Origin: Gaeumannomyces sp. JS-464
Lineage: Eukaryota > Ascomycota > Sordariomycetes > Magnaporthales > Magnaporthaceae
DNA length: 64,000 nt
NCBI GenBank assembly: GCA_002197995.1
Contig: NGZR01000002.1
Location: 6,696,001-6,760,000 of the forward strand
Reading direction: 5' to 3'
Positions 34,688 through 45,795 of the stretch are shown in pieces. Below the pieces are notes generated by a model. The model was given only the letters and a program-made list of their open reading frames with translations, was not told where the DNA came from and did not search any database. The position numbers and the translations under genes are program-made. Numbering within the stretch: position 1 is the stretch's first letter; every line of letters starts with the position of its first letter.

Positions 34688-37157
34688 GTACAATTATTGG
34701 AAAAGCTTAAAACGTATGCCAAACGTAAGCAAAAATAATAAGAATAACATTTAACGCATTAAAAACCGAGCTATTGCATTTTATTAAAGCTTTAAACCAA
34801 ACCCGAGTTCGTACCGGAACTACCCACGTATAACTATCGCTAACGGCGAAATTCCTCGAAATTTAGCTAAATTATAAATTAAATTTTAAAGCTTATATTA
34901 AATAAGCGAAAAATAAACAAGAAAAATAATAATTAGCGATAATAAAACTCGCAACGGTAACGTGGGGGAATAGCCTCGTTAAAACGAAATAATTATACGT
35001 AATAATATGCAAAAGCGTAATGGCGTATAAAGCCGTAATATACTACCTTTTAACCGAACTACAAAAGCGGCCCTAAAACGCAGCTAAAAAGTTAGCGAAA
35101 AAATAGCGAATATATTTTAAAATGGTAATCGAAGCATATAAAACGACGTTATTAACCCATTTAAAAATAAAAACCTACGTGCCACTTTTAAATTTATATT
35201 TAAACGAAAAGGTAATTAATATAAAAATAAATGGCTGGAAATTGGAATAATATAGCGGATTAATAAAGCGATAACGAAAATAACGGGCCGATTTAAAAGG
35301 TTAAAATACCGGGAACGAAGCAAAAAACCATACTTTTAAAACGGCCAGGTAAAAAAGGGATAAATAAAACGTTAAAACCGATTTAAAACAACCTCGAAAC
35401 CGAAACGCAAATTAATCCCCCGCGGAAACGAAAAAAAGTCCAAATATAAATACGCGAAACGCTAAAACCCTAACGTAATAATGGAATGGAAGTTAAAAGT
35501 TACCAGTTTAACAAAAGCGGTAAAAAAAGCGAACCGGTATAAAATCGCGTGCTTAGCGAATAACCCCCTATTTACGGAGGAAATGGTCGAATACCACGAA
35601 AAAATGCTAAAAGCATATAATTTAATAGCAATTTAAATTAAAACGGAAAAGCTGGGCTTAAATGCTTTCCTGTTTAGCAAAAACGTGCTTAACGCGGTAA
35701 CGCCGCTATGCGAATGCGGCAACGGATAAAAGGAAATAGCATAGCACGTGTTAACCTAATGCACCCGTTAAAACAAATAGCAAAATAGCACCGGAATAGC
35801 ATAAGCGAATAACCGAAAAGCATAGTTCGAACTGTGGAAAATAAAAAACATATTATTTAAAAAAGCAACACGTATAATGTTTAAAATTAAAAAACTAATG
35901 GATTTTAAAGCAGCGAAAAAGGTAAAAGAAAAACGCGTAAAAAAAAAGGAAAAAAAAACGCTACCAAGCCGGAAAAAAACCGAACCACAAACAACCATAA
36001 AACGCTAAACGAAAATACCTTATTAAAAAACAAAAGGAAAAAAATAAATTAACGTTAATACCTTATATGCGAGCCGCAACCGGAAAAAAACCGATTAAAC
36101 TAATTATTTCCATTTTTACCCATTTTTTTAACATTTCGTTAACGGAAAACAAGAGCCGAAAAGGGAACGAAGCGCGGAAAGGCAAGTGTAAAAACGCGGG
36201 CGGCAAAATGCGCGAAAATTAAAAATAAAAGTGGGAAAAAAAAAATTAAAAGTTATATAAAAAAAATTAAAAAAAGGTGAAAAAAAAAGCAAAAACCTTT
36301 AAAAGTAAAAAGGGAAAAACGGTAAAAACCCGCACCCGGAAAGAAATAAAAGCATAACCGGAAAGTACGATACAAATAGCGTCATTTCCGAAAGCGAATA
36401 ACACAATTACGTCGAATTACCCGATATTAACCACAACCCCCGAACCTTACGGAGCAGCCACGCGATTAAGCACCGAAGCGGGACCGAAAAACCTCGAACG
36501 CGGATAACCAGGCCGCCGTAACCAACCGAACTAACACTATTACTACCAAATTACCACAAAAAGAAAACCCGATACCGGGGCGCTACTTAAGCGCAACATG
36601 CATTTCTTATAATCTTTCCTTTGCGTATTTTCCTATTATTACCATTAATTATAAAACGCTTCCGCGATAAAACTTTTAAAAGCAGTCGCAGGAATTAAGC
36701 AAACGGCACTACTGTTTAACATAGCAAAAACCGTATACGAAAAGCAAATATAGTTTTTATTCCCAGGCTACTAAGCCGGATGCGGTCCGCACCTGGAAAC
36801 GAGTTTAAAGGTTTTTACATGTATATAAAATAGCAAAAGCACCGAGGTTTTTACAAATATAACGGCAGTATAACTAATAATAATTTAATAAAACGGGCGT
36901 ACAGTTAATAAATTGAAAATTTAATAAAGTTATACGTTAATTACGTAATTAAAATCGAGTTTTTTGGCGTTTAAAACAGCATTTTTTTAATTTATAATTA
37001 AAAGCATATTTAAAAAGGCTTTAAAAAGCTAGCTTTGCTTTTTTTAATTTAAATTCGGGTTTTAGAAAAGTTAAATGTAAAGTTAAAAATTTTAACTTTT
37101 TTAAAAAAGCTTTTAAATAACTCCGAACTTTAAATTTTTTAAAACGCTTTAAATAGT

Positions 37158-37735
37158 TGTCACGGGGCAAAACTAAGGTTAATCCACGTGCACCACGAAG
37201 GCAAAAGAGGAACGTTGTTATAGCTGGGGCTATAACCGTGCGAAGTCCTTATTAAGGAACGACTGCACCGTGACAATACCCCACCCTAAAACCCCAATTG
37301 GTCCCCAATTGCTTATTAAGGTTTGCCTTCCGGGGGTGCGCTGCACAAGCAAGGTGCTAGCGCTGGCGCTGCGCAAGCGAGGCGCTGGCGCCCATGCACC
37401 GAAATGCACGTGCCACGGGGTCGATCAAGCTTAATAAGCTTCCCCCGAAAAGCCTCGGTCGGCTTTTCGAATCGCTGGAGCCAATTGCCCCCGCCCCCAG
37501 CAAAAGAAGCGCCACAAGTGGCTTCCGTGCACGCGACCGCTGCGCCACGGATAAAACCTGTGCGCGCGACCGTGCGGGGGATTGAACTCGAGCGACCCAT
37601 GTGAGCTATAACAAAACTGTCACGGGGCAAGACTAAGGTTGATCCACGTGCACCACGAAGGCAAAAAAGAAACGTTGTTATAACTGGGCCTATAACCGTG
37701 CGAAGTCCTTATTAAGGAACGACTGCACCGTGATA
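37158..37735 (-). mobile_element. TRIM-like element: two 118-bp LTRs and a short internal region
   Basis: The LTRs are 37158-37275 and 37618-37735, both starting TGTCACGGGGCAA and ending GACTGCACCGTGA(C/T)A. They differ at seven sites, six of them transitions. A perfect 5-bp target duplication ATAGT flanks the element (37153-37157 and 37736-37740). The internal part is 342 bp and codes for no retrotransposon protein. On the minus strand a purine-rich stretch (AGGGTGGGG, about 37278-37288) lies next to the left LTR as a polypurine tract would, so that orientation is preferred. It must have been moved by enzymes of another element. Confidence 0.85.
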
Positions 37736-37800
37736 ATAGTTAAAAAAGCAATTTCCTAATTTAAATAACGTGGTTTATTAATGTGTGCCACATATTAGTA

Positions 37801-38079
37801 TATGCCGCACTTATAATTAACCTTTAGTTAATTAACGCGCATATTAACTTAATAACGCTAAAAATCCATTTAAACTACTCGAAATTATATATATTAGACA
37901 TTTTTACTTTCTTTTAATAAATGCGCGCATTATGTCCGGTTTTGCTGCAAATGTTATATCGCTAACGAGTTGTAATCGCTTTTCTTTTTTAACCTTTATA
38001 ATCGCGCATTTTTTTACTATAGCTATTTATTTAAATCTTACTAGTATAAGTATTAAAAAGCTACTTTAGTAATTAATAA
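37801..38079. other. AT-rich spacer between two Pogo-type copies
   Basis: RIP-like sequence without a recognisable coding frame. It may contain the 3' end of copy 2. Confidence 0.3.
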
Positions 38080-39330
38080 TTCGAGTTTTAATATATTCGG
38101 ATTGTAAAATTGCTTTTTTAACTGTTCGGGGCGTTTTAAAAGTTTAAAGTTTAACGTCGTTTAAAAGCTCCCTCGGGGAAGTTAAAATCCGTAACTTTAT
38201 ATTTAGCTTTTTTAAAACTGAATTCGGATTAAACGGAGCAAAGCTAGCTTTTTAAAACCTTTTTTAAATATTTCCTTTAGTTATAAAGTTAAAAAATGCC
38301 GCTTTAAACGCCGAAAGGAACTCGACTTTAATTACGTGGTTAACGTGTAACTTTATTAAATTTTCGATTTAATAATTATACGCCCGCTTTATTAGCCTAA
38401 AACATTTAACGTTAAATGGTTAAAAAAAGTAAAACGAATGCGAAAGCATGCAAAACGTAATAATGTTATGTTTTTAATAATAAAGTTTAAAATCCGTCGA
38501 ATAGTAGCTTTTGTAACCGTTTAATACTAATAAACGATAAGTGCTTTTTATATGTGATATAATATGTTTATTAAAATGCTGGATTTATTTTAAACCGAAG
38601 TTGTTTGTAATTCACCCGTTAAAATTCGTTACGATAACTTAATTGCGTAAAAAGTTGGTTTCCAAATACCAATTGGCTAAATAGTATTACTTTTTAACGA
38701 TAATAAAAAAAATCGCTTAACTGTAATAATTAACCTTTTAAATAATTATAACTTATTCCCGGTTATTAAACTGGATTAGCTTTGTTTTATTACGGTTTTT
38801 CGATATTGTAATAATTATAACGGCGGCGATTATGCTTATAAAAAAGCCGGTTTCGTCGAAGTTATAAATGTCGTTATTTAAAATGTTATATTTGGTTATA
38901 ATATTTCATATAAAGTCGAACTACGTAAAAACGAGCTTGGGATTTTCGCATTTAGCCTTTTAATAATCGTATTTTCGATTTTAACGCGTGCCGAGTTTTG
39001 CGCTTCGTTTAACGAACTTTTTAACTTAGCATTTGCTAACAATGCCCGCGTCGCGTTTAGCGAGTAATTAATTAGTTATAGCTTTAACATTAAAAAAACG
39101 GGGAAGAAATGCGCGAAAATCCAGCTCGAATATGTATTTAATAAACGCTTCCTTTTTAAATTCCGTTAATTTCCGTAATTTAAGCATATTATCGCGGCGA
39201 GCAAATCGGCCGGCGCTTTAGTCGCGCAGTGTAAATTTAAAAATATCGTAAATTTTAACTGCTAAACGTAAATTTAATCCCCGATTAAATTTAATTGCTT
39301 ATATAGCGAAAACAATTTTAACTTTTTTTT
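38080..39330 (-). mobile_element. Fot1/Pogo-type DNA transposon copy 2, RIP-mutated
   Basis: On the minus strand one meets LLAKRDAGI, KYDY, then NFDETGFLISIIAAV, FNNREQVIII, LANWYLETNFLRN, KSTYRLLVLNGYKSYYST and FCMLSHSFYFF. These are the HTH end and DDE-transposase blocks of Fot1/Pot2 elements in the right order. It is clearly related to copy 1, but the terminal regions differ, so the two may belong to different subfamilies. Stops at TAA/TAG are frequent. I could not fix the termini. Confidence 0.7.
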
Positions 39331-40129
39331 GGATTTTAATGTTATTTGTAGTTATTAAAAAATTAAAGTGGGAAATGAAAAACGCGAATCGCGACGAAAA
39401 ACGCGCGATTTAGTAATATGCGCGATTCGCTAATAAACCGCTTTATGCTTTATTTTTACCATATAAAAAGTAATAACGTTATAAAGCTAACGTATATTTT
39501 TATTAAACACGTAATAGTAAAATACAGTATGTTAACCGTTTACTTACGTATTAAAATAAACTATTTACAAATAAATTTCAAAAAAGGCTTACAGCTAAAT
39601 TAAAAGCAAAGCATTTTTTATTTACAGCTTACTACTTGTAAATAAATTAACTAACTAAACGAACGAATTAAACTATAAAATAATATTTACATTATTACGT
39701 TAATTATAAATAAAATAATTATGTACAATTATTTCTTATAATTTAATTCGCTTATAACAATTTCATTTATAAAAGCACGAAAATTAAACCGTTTTGCACT
39801 AATTAAAATTTATACTTATAACGTATAAAAAATTAAAAAAAAACATGCTTTTTGCAACGGAAATATAAGTAAATAAATTTACTAAATTGTAAAACATTTC
39901 TAAATAAAGCTCGAAAAATTACAACACCGTATAACTATTTAAGCAAATTAAAAAAAATCGAAAAAACCAACTTTTAAAAAAGGCTTTAATTAAAAAAACC
40001 GCAAATAGTAGGCTAATAACTTACAATAGTGCTAGTTTTTAAAAAGTTTAACGGTTTCGGGTACCCTTTTATTTTTTAATGTAAAAATTAGGATAATAAC
40101 GAAAACTTTAACCTTAGCCCAAATTAAAT
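39331..40129. other. AT-rich sequence, no gene recognised
   Basis: It contains one short open frame (39418-39603) without a domain. It may include the 5' end of the MULE element or the end of Pogo copy 2. Confidence 0.3.
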
Positions 40130-42393
40130 CTATGCACTTTAAGCCCAATTGATTTTTTTTGCCTTACACCACTTATAATACTAAACGGCCGGTATCGCTA
40201 TAAATCTTTCGGCTTCGCACGCCTCGTTTAACGAAGCGAAAAAGGCTTTTAATGCTTAAGCGCACGTTTTAGGCTTCGACCTAACCGTTAAAAAGCGTTT
40301 TCCCCGCGGTGCTAAAAAGGCGGTAATGCGCGTTAACTACCCGCTGTTCGAAAGGCCGCACTAAAGACTTTGTAGCACGGAATAAGGGCACCCACGAGTT
40401 TAAACGCCGGAAAACGCGCATTTAAATAACCGATTGCCTGTTTAAAATTAATTTTAAACGCGTAGGAGATAGCTAAAAGCTGTTTCCAGTGCAAACGAAC
40501 GTCGGCACCGAGCTTACGCACAATTACGATCTCGTCGCCGCCATAGCGTTTCCCTCCTACCGGCAACAAAGTTTCGATGCTTTTAAGGCTAAAATTATTC
40601 TTAATTGGCGCGCAAGCACCCGACCGGTGCAAATTTTCGCCAATTGCGCGAAATAAGCGCCGACGTTAACTTTTTTTACTTGGATTTAATAAACCTGCTT
40701 AATCGCTGCCGTCGCGAGGAGTTTTAAAGCCGCACGCCGATTTAGTGGCTTTATAAGGTACGTCGATCGATTTAATTAATTCCATCGATTTTGTGTTTAA
40801 CGCTCGCGTTTTTACAGCAATTAAACCACGAAAGCGATTACTTTTACCGAGATTTTCGTAATACGAACGGTTACGTGCAGTGCTTATTTATCGCTTTTAA
40901 AAGCGCTGTCGCCTTTTATAAAACCGCTTCCAAGGTTTTCGTTGCCGATTACACTTATAAAACTAATAAATTTAACCTCCCGCTATTTAATTTTTATAAA
41001 ATTACGGTTTTCCGAAAGTCCTTTTCGATTGCTTGCGCGTTTATTAACGGCAAAGCTGAAGGTTAATATACGTGGGCGTTTAAAACGCTAAAAGATTTCC
41101 CCGTTTCGAAATCGCTGCTTTTCTTTCGAATAATAGTAACCGATTACGAGTTGGCCTTAATTAACGCTTTTAAGCGCGACGAGGCTTTTATAGCAATCCC
41201 TCGCCTATTTTGCAAATAGCACGTTAATATAAACGTTTTCACGAAAACCAAAAGCTTTTTTAGCCCGGTAACCCGCTTGCCGGGCGGCTAAATAAAGCGC
41301 AACGAGCGCTTTACTGCTTTCCTTAAAAATTAAACCGCTTTAATTACGTCGCCGACCGAAGCGCTTTTTAACGAGCGATTAAAAAGCTTTAGCAGCGGCA
41401 AATACCCAGCCGGCGCGGTTAAGTACGCGGTAAAAACCTAAATTACGCCTTTTAAAAAGATCCTCGTTAACTGTTGCGCGAACAAAATTATGCATTTCGG
41501 TAATCGCACGACCTTAATCGTCGAGTCGTTATATGCCGGGATTAAAAGATTTATCCGTAGTGTTGGCAGCGACCTCGCTTTCGTATTCCGAAAGTTAAAG
41601 CAATATTAGCGTAATTAAAACGCTAATATTGCTTTCATCCGCGCTTAAGGCATAAATAAAGTGCCTTACGGGCTTAACGAGATTTTGTTTGCTAACGTAA
41701 AGACTGCGGTAATCGCTTAGGCCTTGCAGGCCTGCGTGAGAAAGATTAAGGCTATTCCCAAACAGCCTCGCCCTAACTGTTGGGACCTCGGCCCGCCGGA
41801 GCTTTGCGCTTGCGAGATTACCGCCTCCCACGGCCTGCCCTGCCGCCACGCTTTGTTCGTCGCTTTCCGAGATTACGAGCCTTTGTCGGTTACCTAGTTC
41901 GACCCCTACTGGCGTTGGGACCGCTTAGCGCCTGCTTAGCCCGCCTCGAGGGCGGGTTTGCCTTTGGATCCGGCCTTAATCCATGGCAAAGGCCGCCCGC
42001 GAGGCGCTTTGAGCACCAAGCGACTGCCCAGCGCCCACGAGCATGCCGAGGCAGAGGAGGCCCGCGAGGCATTGCCGCCGCCCTTTACGGCGCCCCTAAG
42101 GCTGCAGGAAAAGCCTGCCCTTGCTATAAACCCTTACGAGGCCGGCATTGCCTTGTCACGCAAGTTTGCCAAATACCTGGCCGCTTTAAAGTTTGTGGCC
42201 GACGAAAACGACGAGTTGGATTTGATTTTTGTTAATTTTAAAAGCAAATTCGACCAAAAGGCGGCTAAACTCGAGGAGAGGCTTTGCAAGCCCAAATTGA
42301 TGCGCGTAAATCTATGCAATCGTAATGCCGGAATAAAGTTACAAAGAAAGTCGCAATTTAACGAGGTTGTTGCTTTTTATCGCGTTGCATAGG
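40130..42393 (+). mobile_element. MULE (Mutator-like) transposase remnant
   Basis: In order: an N-terminal FAR1-like block (HASFNEAKKAFNA, VKKRFPRGAKK); the MULE core with VFVADYTYKTNKFNLPLFNF, then KSFSIACAFINGKAEG (open 40791-41066); further core with VTDYELALINAFKRDEAF; and a SWIM-like zinc motif around 41815-41870 (CEIT.., SHGLPCRHALFVAFRDYE). A basic/acidic tail is open to 42392. It is less AT-rich than its surroundings, so RIP was lighter. TAA/TAG interruptions show it is dead. Terminal inverted repeats were not found. Confidence 0.7.
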
Positions 42394-42874
42394 TTAATTA
42401 TTTGCGCTGTTTTATTTTATTGTTAAATTGGCTGCGGTACTAATTTAAACTATGGTTGCATTGTGTAGATGCGTTGGCCCCGTTTTTTACAATCCTTTTA
42501 AAAAAAGTGCGGTCCTTTTAATTAAGGCTTTAAAAAAGGGATAACCTTTATTTTTTTCGACGAAACATTAAAATAAAACAACCGAGCGATAAATTAAACT
42601 ATAAAAAATTAAAACCTTTTAAAATGCTAAAAATAATTTCAAATGTAAATTACAAATTTTAATTACCACCGATTATAAAATTCCACCCGGTTTTTTACGT
42701 TTTTTTATTTAAACCCGCACCACCCGGTTTAAAATTTAACAAATTAATAAAAATTAAACCAAAAAAACGAGTACCAAATAAAAAAATCCTAAATTATAAA
42801 CTAAAAAGTAAATTTAAAAATTACTTAATTAAATGGAAAAAGTACGGCTACGAAAAAAAAACACGTGGGAAAAA
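42394..42874. other. AT-rich sequence, no gene recognised
   Basis: RIP-like sequence between the MULE tail and the LINE-1 fragment. Nothing recognisable. Confidence 0.3.
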
Positions 42875-42888
42875 AGCGACGAATTTTA

Positions 42889-43063
42889 TTAGTCATACTG
42901 CCGTTATGTTTGTAAAAACCTCGGTGCCTTTGCTGTTTTTATATACATGTAAAAACCCTTAAACTCGTCTCCGGGTGCGGTCCGCATCCGGCTCGGTGGC
43001 CTGGGAGTAAAAACCATGTCTGCTCTTCGTATACGGTTTTTGCTGTGTTAAACAGTAATGCCT
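42889..43063 (-). mobile_element. 5'-truncated LINE-1 3' fragment (175 bp) with perfect target duplication
   Basis: It is collinear with the 3' end of the inverted LINE-1 copy (25886 to about 26060): AAAAACCTCGGTGC, TATATACATGTAAAAACC, GGGTGCGGTCCGCATCCGGC, TATACGGTTTTTGCTGTG. A perfect 14-bp duplication AGCGACGAATTTTA flanks it (42875-42888 and 43064-43077). It is GC-richer than the same region in the long copies. Confidence 0.9.
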
Positions 43064-43077
43064 AGCGACGAATTTTA

Positions 43078-43439
43078 AATATTATTAAAAACTTTTTAAA
43101 AAATATTAATATTAAAATAACTAATGTATTTAGCTAAAGTTAAGTGCATAAACCTTACTTACCCCGCACTACTTACTTTGTATTACCTACTTTGTACTTT
43201 TGTAAATCTATGCATAAGGTCGGCCCGCAACGTGCTACAACGCTTAAGTTAACCGTTGTAAAGCTACTTAATTCACTTACCCTGCAAGCGTTAAAACAAA
43301 GGTGAAAATTACACAAGCTAAATTTGGAAGCTTAACGTAAAAATAGCTTTGGTGGCCGTGGGTCGATTTTTTTTTTAATTTCCTTATACAAAATAATTTT
43401 TTAAAAAATCGCGTGCGGCATTGGAACCTTTTTAAACAG
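43078..43439. other. AT-rich spacer before LINE-2 copy 1
   Basis: It contains short repeats of the type CTTACCC/CTTTGTA around 43155-43280, similar in style to the LTR at 55375. No gene. Confidence 0.3.
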
Positions 43440-43970
43440 GGGGACTTTCCTCGAATTTATTAATTTTTAGCATTGCGTTATTAGTGCACACTGCCAAATT
43501 GCATATAAATCTTTAACACCCGCCAATTAACGACTTAACATTAATAACCACGCTTATTAACGGCGCTGGCGACGGCAATATGCCGTTGCCAATAGCCCCC
43601 TTTTCGGCTAATAAAGTGGCACGCGCCCTTTTCGTCGGCCTAACGGCCTGGAAAAACGCGTCGTTACCACCCGGCTTTTCCGCGCGTTAGCGCACCCGAC
43701 TACGCCGTTCTCGTTACGGAATTCGCAATACCCAATAAGGCCCGTTTAAGGCCAGGAAGGCACTTACGACGGTAGTACTAGTACAAATGCCCTTTTCCTT
43801 TTTTTCCCCTCCTTTTTTACCCCCGGCCTACGCGCCTACCTTTCGGGTCGGTTGCGGCGGCCGCGGAGGAAATTATTACGAGTTACAGCCGCAAGTAATA
43901 GCAAACAGCTTTAATTTGCACAACCCTCGCCCGCTTTATCGACGCCGGCATTGCTTCCCTCCTATTAAAA

Positions 43971-44416
43971 TGTTACAATTAGGGGTTTGCTCCTAAGGTA
44001 AGGCACCTCGGGGTGGTAAGGACAGTATCGCTAGTGCGGGTAAACAGGGGAACACGTGACTTAGAAGGACAAACTAATTGCTTGCCCCAGGGGATGCCTG
44101 GGAGCTAACTTAGGTTAACTAATGCCGAAGCCTTAGTTAAAGCTACCTAAGGCAGTAGGAAATCCATCCTTTATATACACGCTGCCTTTTGCCTTGTGTT
44201 AGGTTAAATTTGTGGCTTTGCCATAAATTTATAAATCCCTTTTGGATTTGTTGCTTTGTCGGAAATCCACAGATCCTTTTTGGATTTGTTGCTTTGTTAC
44301 AAATCCACAAATCCCTTCCTTGTTTACATAACTCCACGTGACCAAAGCGGGGCGGAAGCACCACTTCGGGGCCCCTTTTGTCCTGCTGTCCTAGGGCCTG
44401 CATGCTGGTCGTAACA
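43971..44416 (+). mobile_element. Solo LTR, family A, in LINE-2 copy 1
   Basis: It starts TGTTACAATTAGGGG and ends GCTGGTCGTAACA (446 bp), with a perfect 5-bp duplication TAAAA at 43966-43970 and 44417-44421. The core GGAGCTAACTTAGGTTAACT starts at 44101. Copy 2 lacks it near 50930. It is GC-richer than its host but shows some RIP-type changes relative to the copy at 8083. Confidence 0.9.
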
Positions 44417-45276
44417 TAAAAGCAATTCCCAAAACTAACGGTTGGAAAGATTGTTTTATCGAATACGCTAAACAAATCTTTTTCGGCTTATTAACGCCGG
44501 CCTAAAAGGAAAAAAACCTTTACAAAGCTTTGGAACCTTACGCACTTAACCCGCAACGCCCGCCTTTAACCATTTACGCGGCGGCGGCCCGAATAAGGTT
44601 TTAGCAGCCCCAATAACCTGCATAAGCTTTAAAAAACCGTGCACCCCGGGAGCCCCGCCCTCCCGCCCGGCTTAAAGCCGATTTTCAGGTTTTTATTAAA
44701 ATCCTAAAAGAAAAATAAGCTTAAGCCAACTAATAAACGGGCTGTAATATTTGCAAAACTTTTACCGATAGCAAAAACCTGCCGTTTATAATAGCTAACG
44801 TCTCGGAAGTTTATCGAACTTTTATTAGGTTCGTGTTAAAAGCAAAAACGGTTAATATTTAAAACCGGCTTTTGCAGTATCGATCCGAATTAAGCCGTTT
44901 ATATAACGCCGAAAAGATTAAAAAGCACGAAATTTGGTTTAATTACGTAATTTTCGAATGCTTTACGTTTTTAGCGAACGGTTTTAAACAAAATGTCCTA
45001 ATATTAAAAAAGCTAGTCCAAAAGGAAGTAAAAGCTTAAACAAGGTATAAGCCGGGAAGCGTTAAACCTTTTAAAGCCGGCGTTAACTACCAAAAGCGTA
45101 TATTATAAATTATATCCTTTTACACGCGCGTAACCAGGTTTAGGCTTTAAAGGATTACGTTTTTTTCACGCCGCGTATAACGACACCCGCTGGTTACGCA
45201 ATATACCCCCAGCTGCCACGGCTTTTACGTAGCCCGCAATTGTGCCCGGGCTAATAGGTGCTTTCGGTGCGGGAAA

Positions 45277-45795
45277 GTGAACGACGGCCGGCACGCATCG
45301 CCATGTACGGCCTTTTTGCAATGCGTAAACTGCTTAAGCCCGTACCCAGCCGACCACCCGAATTGCCCTATAAAGCTTGTAAAGGTAAACGAAGTGCTAA
45401 AGCATTTAACCCGTAAGGAAAAAAGCGCGGTTAGGAAATTAGGCGTACAAGCGTACTGGGTGGCGGTAAAAAAGGTGAAAGCCGCCGCTGCCGCCGCCAC
45501 CACCGCGGCCGCCGCTACCGCCGTTACCGCTGCCACCGCCAACGCCCTTCCTGCAACCGCGGTTACTACGGACAATTCCGTTATAACCGCTACCGCTAAT
45601 GCTAATCCCGCGGCCGGTACCGGCAACGCCGCTGCTTTCGTTACCCCTGCCGCCGCCGCCGTTTTTGCCGCTGCTGCCACCGCCGACGCTGCCAAAGTAA
45701 GCCCGGCAAATTCGCCGGCCCCCAAAAGCGCGGCCCGTACGGCTGGCAAAAAAAGGCACTTTGCTAAAAAGCTTAAAGTTAGTTCCAATAACTAA
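45277..45795 (+). pseudogene. LINE-2 ORF1 C-terminal part with zinc knuckles, copy 1
   Basis: An unusually long open stretch for this island. The part just upstream and the start carry RCFRCGKVNDGRHASPC, then QCVNCLSPYPADHPNC, the Cys/His clusters of a gag-like RNA-binding protein. Then VNEVLKHLTRKEKSAVRK and a long Ala/Thr-rich low-complexity tail ending HFAKKLKVSSNN. Codon content favours GCC/ACC (no CpA in the sense codons), which explains why RIP left this part open. The antisense frame is equally open and should be ignored. Confidence 0.6.

Larger units (their letters stand above)
23015..36880 (+). mobile_element. LINE-1 forward copy, split by an inverted LINE-1 copy
   Basis: A non-LTR retrotransposon inserted into Pogo copy 1. 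It is flanked by a 14-bp target duplication, TAATTTAATAAAGC at 23001-23014 and TAATTTAATAAAAC at 36881-36894, differing by one RIP-type G to A change. The parts are 23015-25880 (ORF1 plus endonuclease) and 33284-36880 (reverse transcriptase plus 3' end). It contains a solo LTR at 34337-34687. Compared with the inverted copy it lacks about 1.3 kb near 36130. The 3' end reads CACCGAGGTTTTTACAAATA, then ends TAACTAATAA. Confidence 0.85.
21957..37800 (+). mobile_element. Fot1/Pogo-type DNA transposon copy 1, split by later insertions
   Basis: The element's own sequence is 21957-23014, 36881-37157 and 37741 to about 37800. Terminal motifs of the type TATTAATATGTGCTAC (left) and CCACATATTAGTATATGCC (right) face each other as degenerate terminal inverted repeats. 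The first block encodes, with stops, NLANRLLAKRDAGI, KRRLKFNTR, YHFDETGFFISIIAAD and FDKRIITYFTG, which match the CENP-B HTH and DDE-transposase regions of Fot1/Pot2 elements. The second block continues the transposase end (compare 38080-38350 in copy 2). It is split by LINE-1 (23015-36880, 14-bp duplication) and by the TRIM-like element (37158-37735, 5-bp duplication). Confidence 0.75.

Noticed and set aside
37316..37630. ORF inside the TRIM-like element
   Set aside because: Open on both strands because of GC content; it overlaps an LTR border and has no retroelement motif.
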